From Candidatus Obscuribacterales bacterium (GTDB taxonomy: Bacteria > Cyanobacteriota > Vampirovibrionia > Obscuribacterales > Obscuribacteraceae), in the NCBI GenBank assembly GCA_021732085.1, contig JAKFVQ010000018.1, positions 1 to 64,000 on the forward strand: a stretch of DNA of 64,000 nt, written 5' to 3'. Numbering within the stretch: position 1 is the first letter of the stretch; each line of letters opens with the position of its first letter. A program made the position numbers and the translations under genes. Below are positions 22,001 to 29,098 of the stretch, in pieces. The notes under the pieces were generated by a model. The model worked only from the letters and a program-made list of their open reading frames with translations, did no database searches and was not told where the DNA came from.

Positions 22001-22030
22001 TCGCAGGCTAAGGCGTTAAGAGCAAAATAG
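13088..22030 (+). CDS. Iterative lipid/polyketide synthase: NMO-NMO-KS-AT-ACP-KR-DH
   Basis: A 2980-residue megasynthase starting at GTG. Domains by residue: nitronate-monooxygenase-like domain with GHESGGRVGEE (1-230); second one with GKECGGHVGPRSS (about 350-640), both like the PfaD enoyl-reductase partner of PUFA synthases; ketosynthase (720-1160) with active Cys912 in DAACASS and the two His motifs EAHGTGT and GHTKCAAG; acyltransferase (1300-1600) with Ser1406 in GHSFGE; repeat-derived linker (1700-1820); one acyl carrier domain with Ser2030 in GIDSIKR; ketoreductase (2370-2625) with TGGARGI; double-hotdog dehydratase (2675-2965) with His2709 in HSFDGVPILP. All core catalytic motifs look intact. 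Domain order recalls PfaA and HglE, with PfaD fused in front. It forms a two-gene unit with the next gene (one base apart). A long-chain reduced acyl product is likely. Confidence 0.9.
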   Translation: MKVPELGIIALLPAAWNGEELHTELAIAASRAGSIGVLDLEQLEDMSLALEPVKKLVQNGRHGVGIRCGVEQIQFAEPLLSALASADCAEKGVILCVKEKAYLKKTLSQAINVIQKHKLAAFCEVMNVEEAQLAASAGADGLIAVGHESGGRVGEETSFVLLQRCVRKVKVPVFVKGGIGLYTAGSVLAGNGAGVVLDNQLLLMREAPLSGEQKERLANFDGTESEVLSLGQEKVRLWAKPGSESLKKLQEWLKTVQEKKDSKEVAALHEEFRKRIHSEVQLANAGTSQLPALLSIGQDIAFAGPYARRFVSVGSFINAIRSFAHENLELAIKQNALAENSPLAESQATRFPILQGAMTRVSDVPDFAFKVADEGALPFLALALMRKEELEPLLEKTSAQLGQRSWGVGMLGFVPNELRQEQLELVLKTRPPFALIAGGRPDQAKELEANGTKTYLHVPSPVLLASFIELGARKFIFEGKECGGHVGPRSSLVLWETMIDVLLNSIPPKSDPSEFHVVFAGGVHDRVSAAMVAVMAAQLVERGVRIGVLMGTAYLFTKEAVSSGAIVPRFQEEAIRCQETVLLETGPGHAIRCINSPYKDVFDSTKKKLQDTGCGKNELRQELEMMNLGRLRIASKGLGRGEAGGQSGSKLVKLPSDKQWNDGMYMIGQVAAMHEKTTTIADLHAAVSKDACKHLEALDQSAKERAESARVAAQKPKKVEEPIAIIGMSCLFPKANDLDSFWENILNKVDAIEEIPKEQFDWSKYYSADPLERDKISSRWGGFLRDIPFDPSIYGIPPSSLASVDPMQLIILEVTRAALADAGYQVRQFNKERTSIVLANAGHGPITSFYSLRSMLDWTLCDMQPEYRKEVEKRLPEWTEDSFPGYLGNVVAGRVANRFDLGGINFCVDAACASSLAALYIGIRELRAGTSDVVLLAATDTHNQPGDYLSFSKTHALSPRGRCRTFDATADGIVISEGMAVLVLKRLSDAERDGDRIYALIRGIGGSSDGRDLSLTAPRPAGQMLALRRAYEDADISPASVELVEAHGTGTVAGDRAEVEALRRVFEASGAEKRVCAVGSVKTMIGHTKCAAGLASVIKIAKSLYHRVLPPTIGVETPSPACNFDSSPFYINSEARPWIHNKDLDYPRRAGVSAFGFGGTNFHTVLEEYYPQTTNRQDSAFAHFPTELFVFRAGTRQQLERTLEALKASAEKVRVLESQAHSPVPSNEPSNLFDLAYRHHLTQSSMPPLALAELVNLAIIASSVDDLLKKIEQVKLALQDASKKSLRDPRGIVFQEGPKSAAPQVAFLFPGQGSQQVDMLRDLSLVFGEFRTTFENADNVLAGSFDKPLSKYVYPTPAFTDIEKKTQSAQLTDTHVAQPAVAAADIAAFHLLKSFGLRPDMCAGHSFGEYVALAAAGVFNESDLYRLSERRGAILKEANNSRSGSMTAVSTNGEHVRSMIAHLKDVSLANINSPKQCIISGELGALEQAALIFKENKVKSKPIAVSAAFHSPLMQPALRELSQALLQFTLKKPQLTVFSNTLAKPYPTELGQIASLLCEHLVKPVEFQAEIEQMHEAGARVFIECGPGSVLTGLVDDILEGKEHLTLSIERNGKHGVTQLQNLLAYAFIAGLDVDFGRLYKHRVEGLLPKMEAGTTPNKPKLMYLVNGGHVKRLDGANVIAANKPTEYAFKFLGAGAGSGVAATAVGGAQNNPEGSGASGVVGAQPLEAGKMPALPSGGMHSLSSGGMPALPQGGIPSQLQPGGIPSPLQSSGLPPGGIYPTVAMPTLPGAQPFEAGKMPALPSPGQAGVPTKGAASAREQVLLEFQRTMLEMTNSFLKAQEQVMIAYLQGNSAAVKAAMPQVNMMLQNSFANPLPEFLADQIPNPYIASQNISAQNVSAPAAAQPSVAPLPNPQIASDLSALASASASALLHSMQDTVSSVSEPRASIQTEKQLAENLQPYTAQSDSPSNGNGNNGHHSNNGKNGGSPTKLDPEFLTKRLIEIVSERTGYPADMLDPTLDLEADLGIDSIKRVEILNNFRKLLPDDVQVQLESGIEKLAGTKTLEGIITWINEDLVGSQSACANSKEEIVVKTASAESSSAFAQDASADTNAASAPPANNAYIERGLVVLKDLPALTNKVSNLQGTFVISDCGSDLTHKLEADLVKLGAKVMVLKHKAGANTPPPFDISQSQKFELDLTDEEILQSFAARFVQKTGRIAGLIHLLPLGECSESRNGHFDPLAQYLPIRSLHVLTRAFLALPGSPEHTPFLLTTSRLGGTFGVDNPSDIDPVQAALPGFVKTFAREYSSSVARCIDFGPDYNDNKIKDVILLELNDNSKELTEVGYKGKVRSAVDVVRAPLDVVAGRKLELKQGALVLVTGGARGITADLCMELAPYKPTFVIVGRGIRPAQEDAEFRGIEGQKELKSLIMESLRKKGEKLSVPVVEGIYQRLLREREIRRNLERLEATGSRVHYHSMDVRNKEQFSELIDRLYESFGKIDAVIHGAGVIEDAYLKDKTLASFDRVFGTKVDAAFTLASRLQLDSLKYLILFSSVVGRAGNAGQADYVCANEVLNKLARKLNTKTKARVVSLAWGPWRGGMAQPELESLFARYGWSMIESMDGRRSFVNELTSGMKTDAEVLLVGQLRKPEDNASLAIVDQRITGNFSVGNKVPQAIRLHGAEVLKRNESSLELKLRIDPEYDLYLKDHSFDGVPILPMAVATELLAEAAQFKYPDLKLEAIDKLQIPAGIMFENGAKDIFISIQQLEGSADKVRAEISISTGAVAGRKNFSADVVMSRAPQRELPAGRPFRSEFVQPEIRELEAAPPTVTQVYKNWLFHGPLFQGLENIDAIGINGILGQISTVPVSECLRYDGAATWIVDPIMLDSAMQLAGIWARHYMDITVLPVGFGKLRFYATPEGKNFKVFVSVPSESKSGELLCDMAVYDEKDRLVFIMEDLQGAGSKSLNRLGSQAKALRAK
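18272..18496. repeat. In-frame palindromic repeats in the AT-ACP linker
   Basis: Two identical 24-bp copies, beginning GCGGGCAAGATGCCCGC and ending GCTCCCA, lie at 18272-18295 and 18473-18496. Each is translated as AGKMPALPS after GAQP(L/F)E. Between them lie degenerate GGGCGGGAT units encoding GGMPALP and GGIPS. The stretch replaces what is usually a Pro/Ala linker. It belongs to the same dispersed family as the copies at 30961, 51837 and 54437. Confidence 0.7.
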
Positions 22031-22031
22031 C

Positions 22032-25000
22032 ATGCCTAGTTCAGCGGTCGTAATTGGACTTGCCAGCCATCTTGCCGGTATAGGTTCAAGTGAGAATTTC
22101 TATGAGCGATTCTTTTCGCCGCTCGCTAAGCAAGAGCCGTTTGATATCGTCTTTCAGAATCCTTTGGAGACTTTGCTTGCTGCCCTGCGCGATGCACAAA
22201 TTTCCGCACAGAGCTTGGGTGAAGGACGTGTTGCACTCTTTCTTCACAACTCGTCAATGGACGATAGTAACTGGTTGAGTGAACTTCAATCGCATGATGC
22301 TTTGGCGTTGCTGCGTTTGGATTTTGAACCGGTGATTAGCCAAACCGTATCGCAGATGTTTGAGCGCGCTGTGGAGTCGCTCAACTCCCGAAGCATTGAC
22401 TTTGCATTCATTTGCGGTTTCGATTCAACTGATAGCATTGCATTTGTTTTGACGACTGAGTCGAACGCTGTGATTATCGATACACGCATTTACTGTGCGC
22501 TGTCAATTGATGAAGGCTACCCACAACAAGAGAACGCGAAGCTAGCGCTCGACGATGTGGGATTGATTGTCTCGGCAACAAAACAAGGTTCGAACTTGAA
22601 ATCTCTTGGACCAAGTCGCGCGCCCTCTGGTTCTTATTTCGCCGATTTTGTGCCAGTCGCTGCAAGCTCATTTGCAACTGGGCAATTTAAGCAATCCCTG
22701 CTCGAACTTCTTGCGTTGAAGTCTGCTTGTGCAAGCACCTACCTGCGCGTGCTGCCTGCTACCCAAAAGCCGTCGACGCCTGCTTCCAGTTTGCCGCCTG
22801 GTGTAATTGCTTATTCGAATGCACGTCCTTGGATACATCCTGCATTTGGCGATGAGGTGAAGAATAACGCACGGCGAGCGCTGATTCTCGCTGATGATTA
22901 CATACTTTCGACGCGGGAACTCGATTCGGATTTGGAGGATAAGCACGTTCGTCCAGTCCTTCGGCAATCATCTGAGCTTTTCTTGCTCCAAGCCGCTACT
23001 CCTGGCGAATTGTTGATAAAGCTTCAGGACTGGAGCTTTATGCCAGATTGCACGTTAGCGGAAATTGCCCGCCAACAATACATGAACGAACAGCGCCGCC
23101 CGGAGTCTGGCGCTGCTTCCCTGTATCCGTGCAAATATCGATTAGGCATTGTTGCCGGTTCTGTGGATGAATTGCGTGGTATTGTCAGTGATGCCTACAA
23201 TGCAATCAGCGATGACCCCGAGCAGCCCATTCAGTTCGGACGGCGGCCCACCGGTTACGCTTATTCGAAGCTTCCGTCCGGCCTGACTGAAGAACATAGA
23301 TCAAAGGTCGCCTTTGTTTTTCCTGGATTAGGGGCGTCCTATCCGAACATGCTAGCGGATTTGTGCTTCTATTTTCCAGAGGTGCGCAGCGTATTCGATT
23401 TCGTCGAGCGGCTTGCTGTTCGCGCAAACGACAAAGTTCTTCCGAGCCGAGCTATCTTTCCGCTCAGCAATGATGGATCGCAAACTATCAGCCAGGCTCT
23501 GCTTGCAACAATTGATTCGGCTGTTGTGACGCTCTTGCTTGCCCAATGGGCGCTGTTCAATCTCTTGCAGAAGTTGGGCATTCGTGCCGACGCCTTCTTG
23601 GGATGCAGTACAGGCGAATTTGCTGTTTTGACAATGAATTCTTCTTTCAATATTTTCAAAGCTGCAGAACCTTTCTATAGGCTCAGTACGCAGGTATCGC
23701 GTTTGGTGCCGAAGGACGAGCTGATTCGGCTGCGAACCATACGTGTTTCAGCTCCATTTGCTGGAAGAGTAGAGAATTTGGTTAAAGCATTGCCTGCGCC
23801 TGTTTATCTCGGCGCAGAGATGAGTAACACCTGCTCGTTGCTTTCGGGCGAGCGGTCTGTCATGGATGAATTATGCGCTCAGCTAAAGAAGAATGACATA
23901 GATTTCCTTGTTTTGCCGGTAGCTATTCCGTACCACACGCCCCTGGTTGCCGGGAAAATCAGTGGGGAAGACCCCGAGTTCATGCGTCTTTCGGTGCAGA
24001 TTCCTGATAGAGAATCGTGGTCTGCCTCATTAGCCAATACCTATCCGGATGATCCGCCGGCAATTCGAAAATTGGCAATGAATCTTTTCGAGAAGCCGAT
24101 TCAGTTTCGATCTTCGATCGAACAGATGTATGATGCGGGAACGCGGATCTTTTTGGAAGTTGCTCCGAAGGGCGGGCTAATACCCTATGTGTCCGAGATT
24201 CTTGCTGATAGACCCCATCGCGCCATGGCTTGTAACCTTGCTGAGCGAAGTGGAATTGATCAGCTGAATGTTTTGCTTGCCACTCTTCACTGCGATGGCA
24301 TTGATCTTGATCTAGATGTTCTTTACGAGCGTCGTCCCGCGACGCCGTTGCGTTCTGATTGGAGCGCAGGCTTCCAGCCTGCTCATAATGAAGCTAACGA
24401 AGGCAATCGTGCATTGCTCGGAGAATACGATGAGCCACGTGCCTCCATTGATCAGCCGGATGCTGAAGCTCAGGGCACGGCGGAACTTATCCAGTCGTAC
24501 TTTAACGGATTGAATGAACTGCATTCCAACATGGCGGATATGCAAAGAAGGTTAATGCAAGCCTATCTGGCCGGTGTTGCAAACGATGATTCGGAGGATG
24601 CTTCAGAGTTCGAAGAATGCTCTGAGGGAATCCCTTTTGGGACCGCCGGGGTCCCGCCGGCTTCGGTTGGCACAACTCTTTCGGGCTCTCTGACGAATGA
24701 AGCTGCGGTATCATCGCAGAGTTTAGCTGCCTCTGCGAATGCTGCTGCAAATCCCTTCTTTCGAAAGAGGCCATTTCTCCTCCACGCAAGCCTTGCAGCA
24801 AATGAAAATCTAGCTCAAGCAATTGTTCCGCTGAGCACCAAGACTCATCCCTTTATCCTCGACCATGCCATCGGTGGCAATCTTAGTAGCCTCGATGAGC
24901 ATGCTCGCGTGTATTTGTTGCCATTAATGGTTGCCATTGAAATTATGGCTGAGCTTGCCGCTATCCTCTTTGAAGGGCTCGTTCCGGTAAAGCTTTTGGA

Positions 25001-26429
25001 TATTCGTGCCCTCAAGCGTATTCGCGTTACTGGCCAGACAACGCTCCTGCGCGTGGAATCTGAGAAAACTGCCGATGGCTTGGCGTCTGTCACCATATTC
25101 GATGCCGAGCGGGAAAATGTATTAGCCTCTTGCAAAATCGGTTTTAGTTCAGTTTATGCCAATCCATCTGTTCAAAGTTTTCCTTCCGGCACTGGGAAAT
25201 CCGCTTCTAAGTTCTCTCCAAGCCGCTTATACGGAGATGGCAGCATGTTTCACGGACCCGCTATGCAGGCAGTGAAAAGCATCGATGGCGTCTATCAAAA
25301 GCAGATTGAAGGGAAATTGTGCGGCTCCACATATGGTGACTGGTTTGCCATTCCCGATGCTGCCAACTTCGGATTCATGATCGACCCGCTTCTTTTGGAT
25401 AGCCTCAGTCAGTTCGTACTCTATCAAATGTATGAGCATGATCTAGACGCCACTGCTCTTTTACCATTCCACATCGCGTCAATTGATCTCTATGACAATC
25501 TTGATACCTGGCGCCATCGCCCTTTGGACGCGTCCGTCCAGGTGCGCGCTATGAGCCAGCGCGGAACCCTGGCTTCTATGCAATTGAAATCACCAGAGGG
25601 TCGCTTGCTCTTGCATTGCGAAGAAATTAGCAGCCGTGCAATCATGCTTGACCAGAAAGTTCGGAAAATTGTTTTTGAACCAGCCCAGATATTTTCTGCT
25701 GAATGGGATTGTTTTGCCAATTGCCAGGATTCAGTAATGACTGCTATTGCTGCCTCTGATTTTCCTGATGATGAAACCGTACTAGATTGGCTGACGGATT
25801 ACGTTCTTACAAGCGAGGAGCAGAAATATTGGACAAGACTGGGCAAAAATGAGAAGCGCCGCAAACAATGGCTCATGGGAAGAATTGCTGCCAAAGATGC
25901 TGTGCGAAGCTACCTTTTGCGCAAGCATAAACTTGAATGCCGCCTGCTCGACCTTCAACTCCAGAGAGATGCTCATGGTGCTATCTCGATTACGCTTGCC
26001 GGAAATCAATCAGTTGCGATGCCTCGTATCTCTATTTCACACTGTGAAACCCTTGCATGTGCGATTGCTGAGGCGCAGATGGCTGGGATTGATATCGAGG
26101 AATTGAAATCGCGCGATGAAGGTTTTGAGAAATTGGCCTTCACGGCAAATGAGAAAATATTTTTGGATCGACTTTCCGACAGCCGAGATTACATATGCTG
26201 GAGCACTGCCTTTTGGACGGCAAAAGAAGCAAGCGCCAAGGCGCATTTGACAGGATTCCAAGGAAACCCGAAATCATTTGAAGCGATAGCCATGAACAAA
26301 GATGAAGGTCTCGTTACCGTCCGCTCCCCTGCAAATGGCGGCTTAGTTCGGGAATATCAATGCAGTGTTCGTTTTGACTTCGACCGTAATGTAGCTATCG
26401 CCCGTGTTAGCGGGTATAAAGACTGCTGA
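22032..26429 (+). CDS. Partner synthase: degenerate KS-AT-DH fused to 4'-phosphopantetheinyl transferase
   Basis: A 1465-residue protein beginning one base after the previous stop. Residues 1-310 align in outline with a ketosynthase (AVVIGLAS at the start, NARPWIHPAFGDE near the end) but lack the catalytic Cys and both His motifs, so this part resembles a chain-length-factor-like pseudo-domain. An acyltransferase follows (about 425-725) with Ser526 in GCSTGE and a downstream YHTPL. A spacer holds repeat-derived sequence, then a double-hotdog dehydratase (about 939-1213; HAIGG and DSLSQ). The C-terminal 230 residues are a Sfp-type phosphopantetheinyl transferase with GIDIEE and WTAKEASAK, which would load the carrier domain of the upstream synthase. 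No ACP is present here, so it must act in trans with the first protein. Confidence 0.85.
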   Translation: MPSSAVVIGLASHLAGIGSSENFYERFFSPLAKQEPFDIVFQNPLETLLAALRDAQISAQSLGEGRVALFLHNSSMDDSNWLSELQSHDALALLRLDFEPVISQTVSQMFERAVESLNSRSIDFAFICGFDSTDSIAFVLTTESNAVIIDTRIYCALSIDEGYPQQENAKLALDDVGLIVSATKQGSNLKSLGPSRAPSGSYFADFVPVAASSFATGQFKQSLLELLALKSACASTYLRVLPATQKPSTPASSLPPGVIAYSNARPWIHPAFGDEVKNNARRALILADDYILSTRELDSDLEDKHVRPVLRQSSELFLLQAATPGELLIKLQDWSFMPDCTLAEIARQQYMNEQRRPESGAASLYPCKYRLGIVAGSVDELRGIVSDAYNAISDDPEQPIQFGRRPTGYAYSKLPSGLTEEHRSKVAFVFPGLGASYPNMLADLCFYFPEVRSVFDFVERLAVRANDKVLPSRAIFPLSNDGSQTISQALLATIDSAVVTLLLAQWALFNLLQKLGIRADAFLGCSTGEFAVLTMNSSFNIFKAAEPFYRLSTQVSRLVPKDELIRLRTIRVSAPFAGRVENLVKALPAPVYLGAEMSNTCSLLSGERSVMDELCAQLKKNDIDFLVLPVAIPYHTPLVAGKISGEDPEFMRLSVQIPDRESWSASLANTYPDDPPAIRKLAMNLFEKPIQFRSSIEQMYDAGTRIFLEVAPKGGLIPYVSEILADRPHRAMACNLAERSGIDQLNVLLATLHCDGIDLDLDVLYERRPATPLRSDWSAGFQPAHNEANEGNRALLGEYDEPRASIDQPDAEAQGTAELIQSYFNGLNELHSNMADMQRRLMQAYLAGVANDDSEDASEFEECSEGIPFGTAGVPPASVGTTLSGSLTNEAAVSSQSLAASANAAANPFFRKRPFLLHASLAANENLAQAIVPLSTKTHPFILDHAIGGNLSSLDEHARVYLLPLMVAIEIMAELAAILFEGLVPVKLLDIRALKRIRVTGQTTLLRVESEKTADGLASVTIFDAERENVLASCKIGFSSVYANPSVQSFPSGTGKSASKFSPSRLYGDGSMFHGPAMQAVKSIDGVYQKQIEGKLCGSTYGDWFAIPDAANFGFMIDPLLLDSLSQFVLYQMYEHDLDATALLPFHIASIDLYDNLDTWRHRPLDASVQVRAMSQRGTLASMQLKSPEGRLLLHCEEISSRAIMLDQKVRKIVFEPAQIFSAEWDCFANCQDSVMTAIAASDFPDDETVLDWLTDYVLTSEEQKYWTRLGKNEKRRKQWLMGRIAAKDAVRSYLLRKHKLECRLLDLQLQRDAHGAISITLAGNQSVAMPRISISHCETLACAIAEAQMAGIDIEELKSRDEGFEKLAFTANEKIFLDRLSDSRDYICWSTAFWTAKEASAKAHLTGFQGNPKSFEAIAMNKDEGLVTVRSPANGGLVREYQCSVRFDFDRNVAIARVSGYKDC
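24364..24667. repeat. Two palindromic repeat copies inside the partner synthase
   Basis: 24364-24383 contains CAGGCTTCCAGCCTG, translated AGFQPA. 24639-24667 contains GGGACCGCCGGGGTCCC, translated GTAGVPPAS. Both are in frame in the AT-DH spacer. AGFQPA also appears in the L,D-transpeptidase, from copies of the same family. Confidence 0.6.
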
Positions 26430-26487
26430 GTTCAAAGCTCCATGAACTAAGAGATTCGATTCTATATAACCGGCTGCTTCTCTTTCT

Positions 26488-27768
26488 ATGTTTTCGAATT
26501 TGCACTGCGGAAAATCTAGTAGAAACATCGCTTCAAAGATTTGGCAACAAATCTGCGCGCTAGCAATTGCTTTCTTCGTTCTTTGCTCTATAGCCCTGGC
26601 CGACAGGGATCTAGTGGAGTACAGGGTGGAAGGAAAGAAGGTAGCAAAAAATGTTTATAAAGCTACTCTGCTGGTCAATGAATCCGTTGCTTTGATAAAA
26701 AAAAATGCGTATGAACGTGCTCTTGGTAAATTGAAGCTCGCGTCAATTATTGCGCCTGATCAAGCAAGGACTTACATCTGCACGGGAATAATTTACGCGC
26801 GGCAAAATCGCAATGCCGATGCGATAACACAGCTCAAGAAAGCCGTCAGTTGTAAGGATGCACCAGCTAGTGCGTATACCACGTTAGGAAGCTTGTATCA
26901 AACCAACGGTGATCTTGATGGCGCGATTTCCACGTTCAAAGCAATGGGAAAGAGATTTAGCGATCTAGGCTTGGTTGATCGCAGTGACAAAATTCTTGCG
27001 TTGTTGGAACGCGAACGAGACCGGCGCAAGAAAGCAACGGGATCATCAAAAGGTTCCACAACTCAAGGTGATTATTTGCAAGATGCTCTGCAGAGCGGAT
27101 TTCATAAGTGGTCCACCTTCCGCATGCCTTTAAAAGTCTATATCGAGCCGGCTGTTGATGTGGACGGCCACCTGGCGAGTTACGATGATCTGTTGCGACA
27201 GTCTTTCTATGCATGGGCAAAAGCACTGAATCGCAAAGTTAGTTTTGTGTTTGTGAATGACCCTGAGAAGGCCGATATACAGTGCCATTGGACTAATGAC
27301 CCTGCAGAATTAGGTGATGGAACTGAGAACGGTGAAACGAAGATTCGCTTTATCGGAGAAACAATCGTTGCAGCATCCATAGCATTGCGCGCCAAAGAGC
27401 CGGAAGGTGATTTTCCGTTTTCAGACAATCTGGTGTTCACTACTTGTGTGCACGAAGCTGGGCATGCCCTGGGGCTGTCAGGACATAGCCCCAATCCGGA
27501 AGATGTCATGTTCTTTTCCGTGCCTCTGGCAGATGTAGAGCGCACGGTGACGGAGCGCGATAAAAATACAATGTTGAAAATTTATTCCAAAGAACAGTCG
27601 CCTCAATATGTATTGATCGACTTTCTTGTAAATCCAGTAAATAGTGCGCTGGTAGGGTTGGCGGTATTTCTTTTGATACTTCTCGGTATCATTGTCCCCA
27701 GGTTGGCAAAACGCCGAACAAAAAAAACGTCGCTAGGTTCGCATTTTCGCTCTTCTCAGATAAAATAG
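26488..27768 (+). CDS. Exported TPR-metzincin metalloprotease with C-terminal membrane anchor
   Basis: A 426-residue protein: signal-like helix (about 22-38), TPR units (about 65-175), linker, then a matrixin-like protease domain with zinc motif HEAGHALGLSGH (322-333) and a following DVMFF as the Met-turn, and a membrane helix near the C-terminus (VGLAVFLLILLGIIVP). The HExxHxxGxxH pattern is complete, so activity is expected. Topology would place the protease outside the membrane. It lies 58 bp after the lipid synthase pair on the same strand. A TATATAA box only about 20 bases before the ATG, and no clear ribosome site, hint at a very short leader. The substrate is unknown. Confidence 0.85.
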   Translation: MFSNLHCGKSSRNIASKIWQQICALAIAFFVLCSIALADRDLVEYRVEGKKVAKNVYKATLLVNESVALIKKNAYERALGKLKLASIIAPDQARTYICTGIIYARQNRNADAITQLKKAVSCKDAPASAYTTLGSLYQTNGDLDGAISTFKAMGKRFSDLGLVDRSDKILALLERERDRRKKATGSSKGSTTQGDYLQDALQSGFHKWSTFRMPLKVYIEPAVDVDGHLASYDDLLRQSFYAWAKALNRKVSFVFVNDPEKADIQCHWTNDPAELGDGTENGETKIRFIGETIVAASIALRAKEPEGDFPFSDNLVFTTCVHEAGHALGLSGHSPNPEDVMFFSVPLADVERTVTERDKNTMLKIYSKEQSPQYVLIDFLVNPVNSALVGLAVFLLILLGIIVPRLAKRRTKKTSLGSHFRSSQIK

Positions 27769-27790
27769 CGTTGGTTTAATCCTTTAATTG

Positions 27791-27809
27791 AAACCTTTTC
27801 AAGGTTTTT
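27791..27809 (+). terminator. Candidate intrinsic terminator
   Basis: A 7-bp stem AAACCTT/AAGGTTT with a 3-base loop is followed by further T residues, 23 bases after the metzincin stop. The stem is AT-rich, so it may be weak. It would separate the synthase/protease unit from the glycosyltransferase. Confidence 0.4.
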
Positions 27810-27853
27810 ACCATCCAGAGTTGTGTAATTCGACTAAAGACGATTGAGCGATC

Positions 27854-29059
27854 ATGACACCTGAATGCAACAACTATTCTTCGACAGACGTACTGTCGTT
27901 GTTTGAGCAGAGGCCAATCAAGTTGGCTCTCTTCAGCTCCGGACTCGGAACCATTCAAAGAGGTTTCGAGATTTCCACCGGGCGCTTTTACAATGCACTA
28001 GCCGGGCAGGAAGGATTGGACGTGCGGCTCTTTACAGGCTCGGACTTTCCTGGTGCGAAGGCTGTATGGAACATTGGGCGCCAGTTTTGGCTAGGAAGCT
28101 TGTTGAAGCCGTTTGCTCCGATCGATCCTGAAAAACTCTGGAAGTTTGCGTATGTTCTTGAGCAGACGACGTTCTCTTTTGGACTCTTGCCGGAATCTCA
28201 AAACGATTGGCAGCCCGATGTTGTTTGGACAAAAGAGGTCCCGCTGGCTCACGTTCTTTATGAGTTCCGCCGTTTGTTCAACCTTAAGTACAAAGTGATT
28301 TTTGCTAACGGCGGTGGTTTCAAACCGAAAACTTACCAACATTTTGACTTCATTCAGCACCTTCATCCTGAGGCTTACGAAGAGGCTTTGCGCTATGGCA
28401 TACCAGCCGAGAAGATGAACGTATTGCCGAACGTGGTGCCTTACACGGCGCCTCTGTGCGACAAAGCGACGCTTCGCAAGAAATACAATATAGATGATAA
28501 TGACTACGTAATCATCAGCGTTGCCGCATGGAACAAGCATCACAAACGGCTTGATTATTTGCTCGATGAATTCCAAAAGCTTCAAGATCCACGCTATAAA
28601 CTCATCCTTTGTGGTCAGCCGGAGCCGGAAGGGGAGAGCTTGCGCGAAGAGCTGGCTGCTCTTCTTGGCGATCGCGTTCGCTGGCTGACGGTTTCCGATT
28701 TGGAAGTCAGAGAGTTGCTTGCTATGTCGGACCTCTTTGTACTTTGCAGCCTATATGAAGGATTGGGCGCTGCTTTGATCGAGGCTGCGTTGGCTGGACT
28801 GCCGGTGCTTTGCCATCCTCATGGCGGCGGCAAGTACATTCTGCAGGACGACAAGTGGCTGATTGATATGAGCGTGCCGGGAAATCTGAGCATGAAGATT
28901 CAGGAGTTCGCGGCTTCGCCGCCCTCAAGTGAAACACTGGCGAAACTCAAAGCTAAAGTAGCGCAACGCTTTGACGAGGATGAACTATCGAAGAGATTTG
29001 CTGCGATGGTGGAGCATGTTTTGTATACAGAGCCATTAGTCGGGTCAAGAGCCAGTTAG
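27854..29059 (+). CDS. GT4 family glycosyltransferase (GT-B fold)
   Basis: A 401-residue soluble glycosyltransferase. The N-terminal half has a Gly-rich start (LFSSGLGTIQRGFE). The C-terminal Rossmann half has VIISVAAWNKHHKRLD, then LVLCSLYEGLGAALIEA-type sequence (EGLGAALIEAALAGLPVL), the E(x7)E sugar-nucleotide motif of GT4 retaining enzymes. No membrane helix is seen. Such enzymes transfer a hexose to lipids or growing glycans. With the membrane GT at 11486 it brackets the lipid synthase, so a second sugar addition to the same lipid is possible, but envelope polysaccharide synthesis is an equal alternative. Confidence 0.85.
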   Translation: MTPECNNYSSTDVLSLFEQRPIKLALFSSGLGTIQRGFEISTGRFYNALAGQEGLDVRLFTGSDFPGAKAVWNIGRQFWLGSLLKPFAPIDPEKLWKFAYVLEQTTFSFGLLPESQNDWQPDVVWTKEVPLAHVLYEFRRLFNLKYKVIFANGGGFKPKTYQHFDFIQHLHPEAYEEALRYGIPAEKMNVLPNVVPYTAPLCDKATLRKKYNIDDNDYVIISVAAWNKHHKRLDYLLDEFQKLQDPRYKLILCGQPEPEGESLREELAALLGDRVRWLTVSDLEVRELLAMSDLFVLCSLYEGLGAALIEAALAGLPVLCHPHGGGKYILQDDKWLIDMSVPGNLSMKIQEFAASPPSSETLAKLKAKVAQRFDEDELSKRFAAMVEHVLYTEPLVGSRAS

Positions 29060-29098
29060 GCTAGTAAACTGTATCCGTTCACTTCTAGGATTTAGTCG

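Noticed and set aside
13088-26429. Call as an EPA/DHA (PUFA) synthase
   Set aside because: Only one ACP, no second dehydratase pair in the PfaC order and a degenerate second KS; product class left open.
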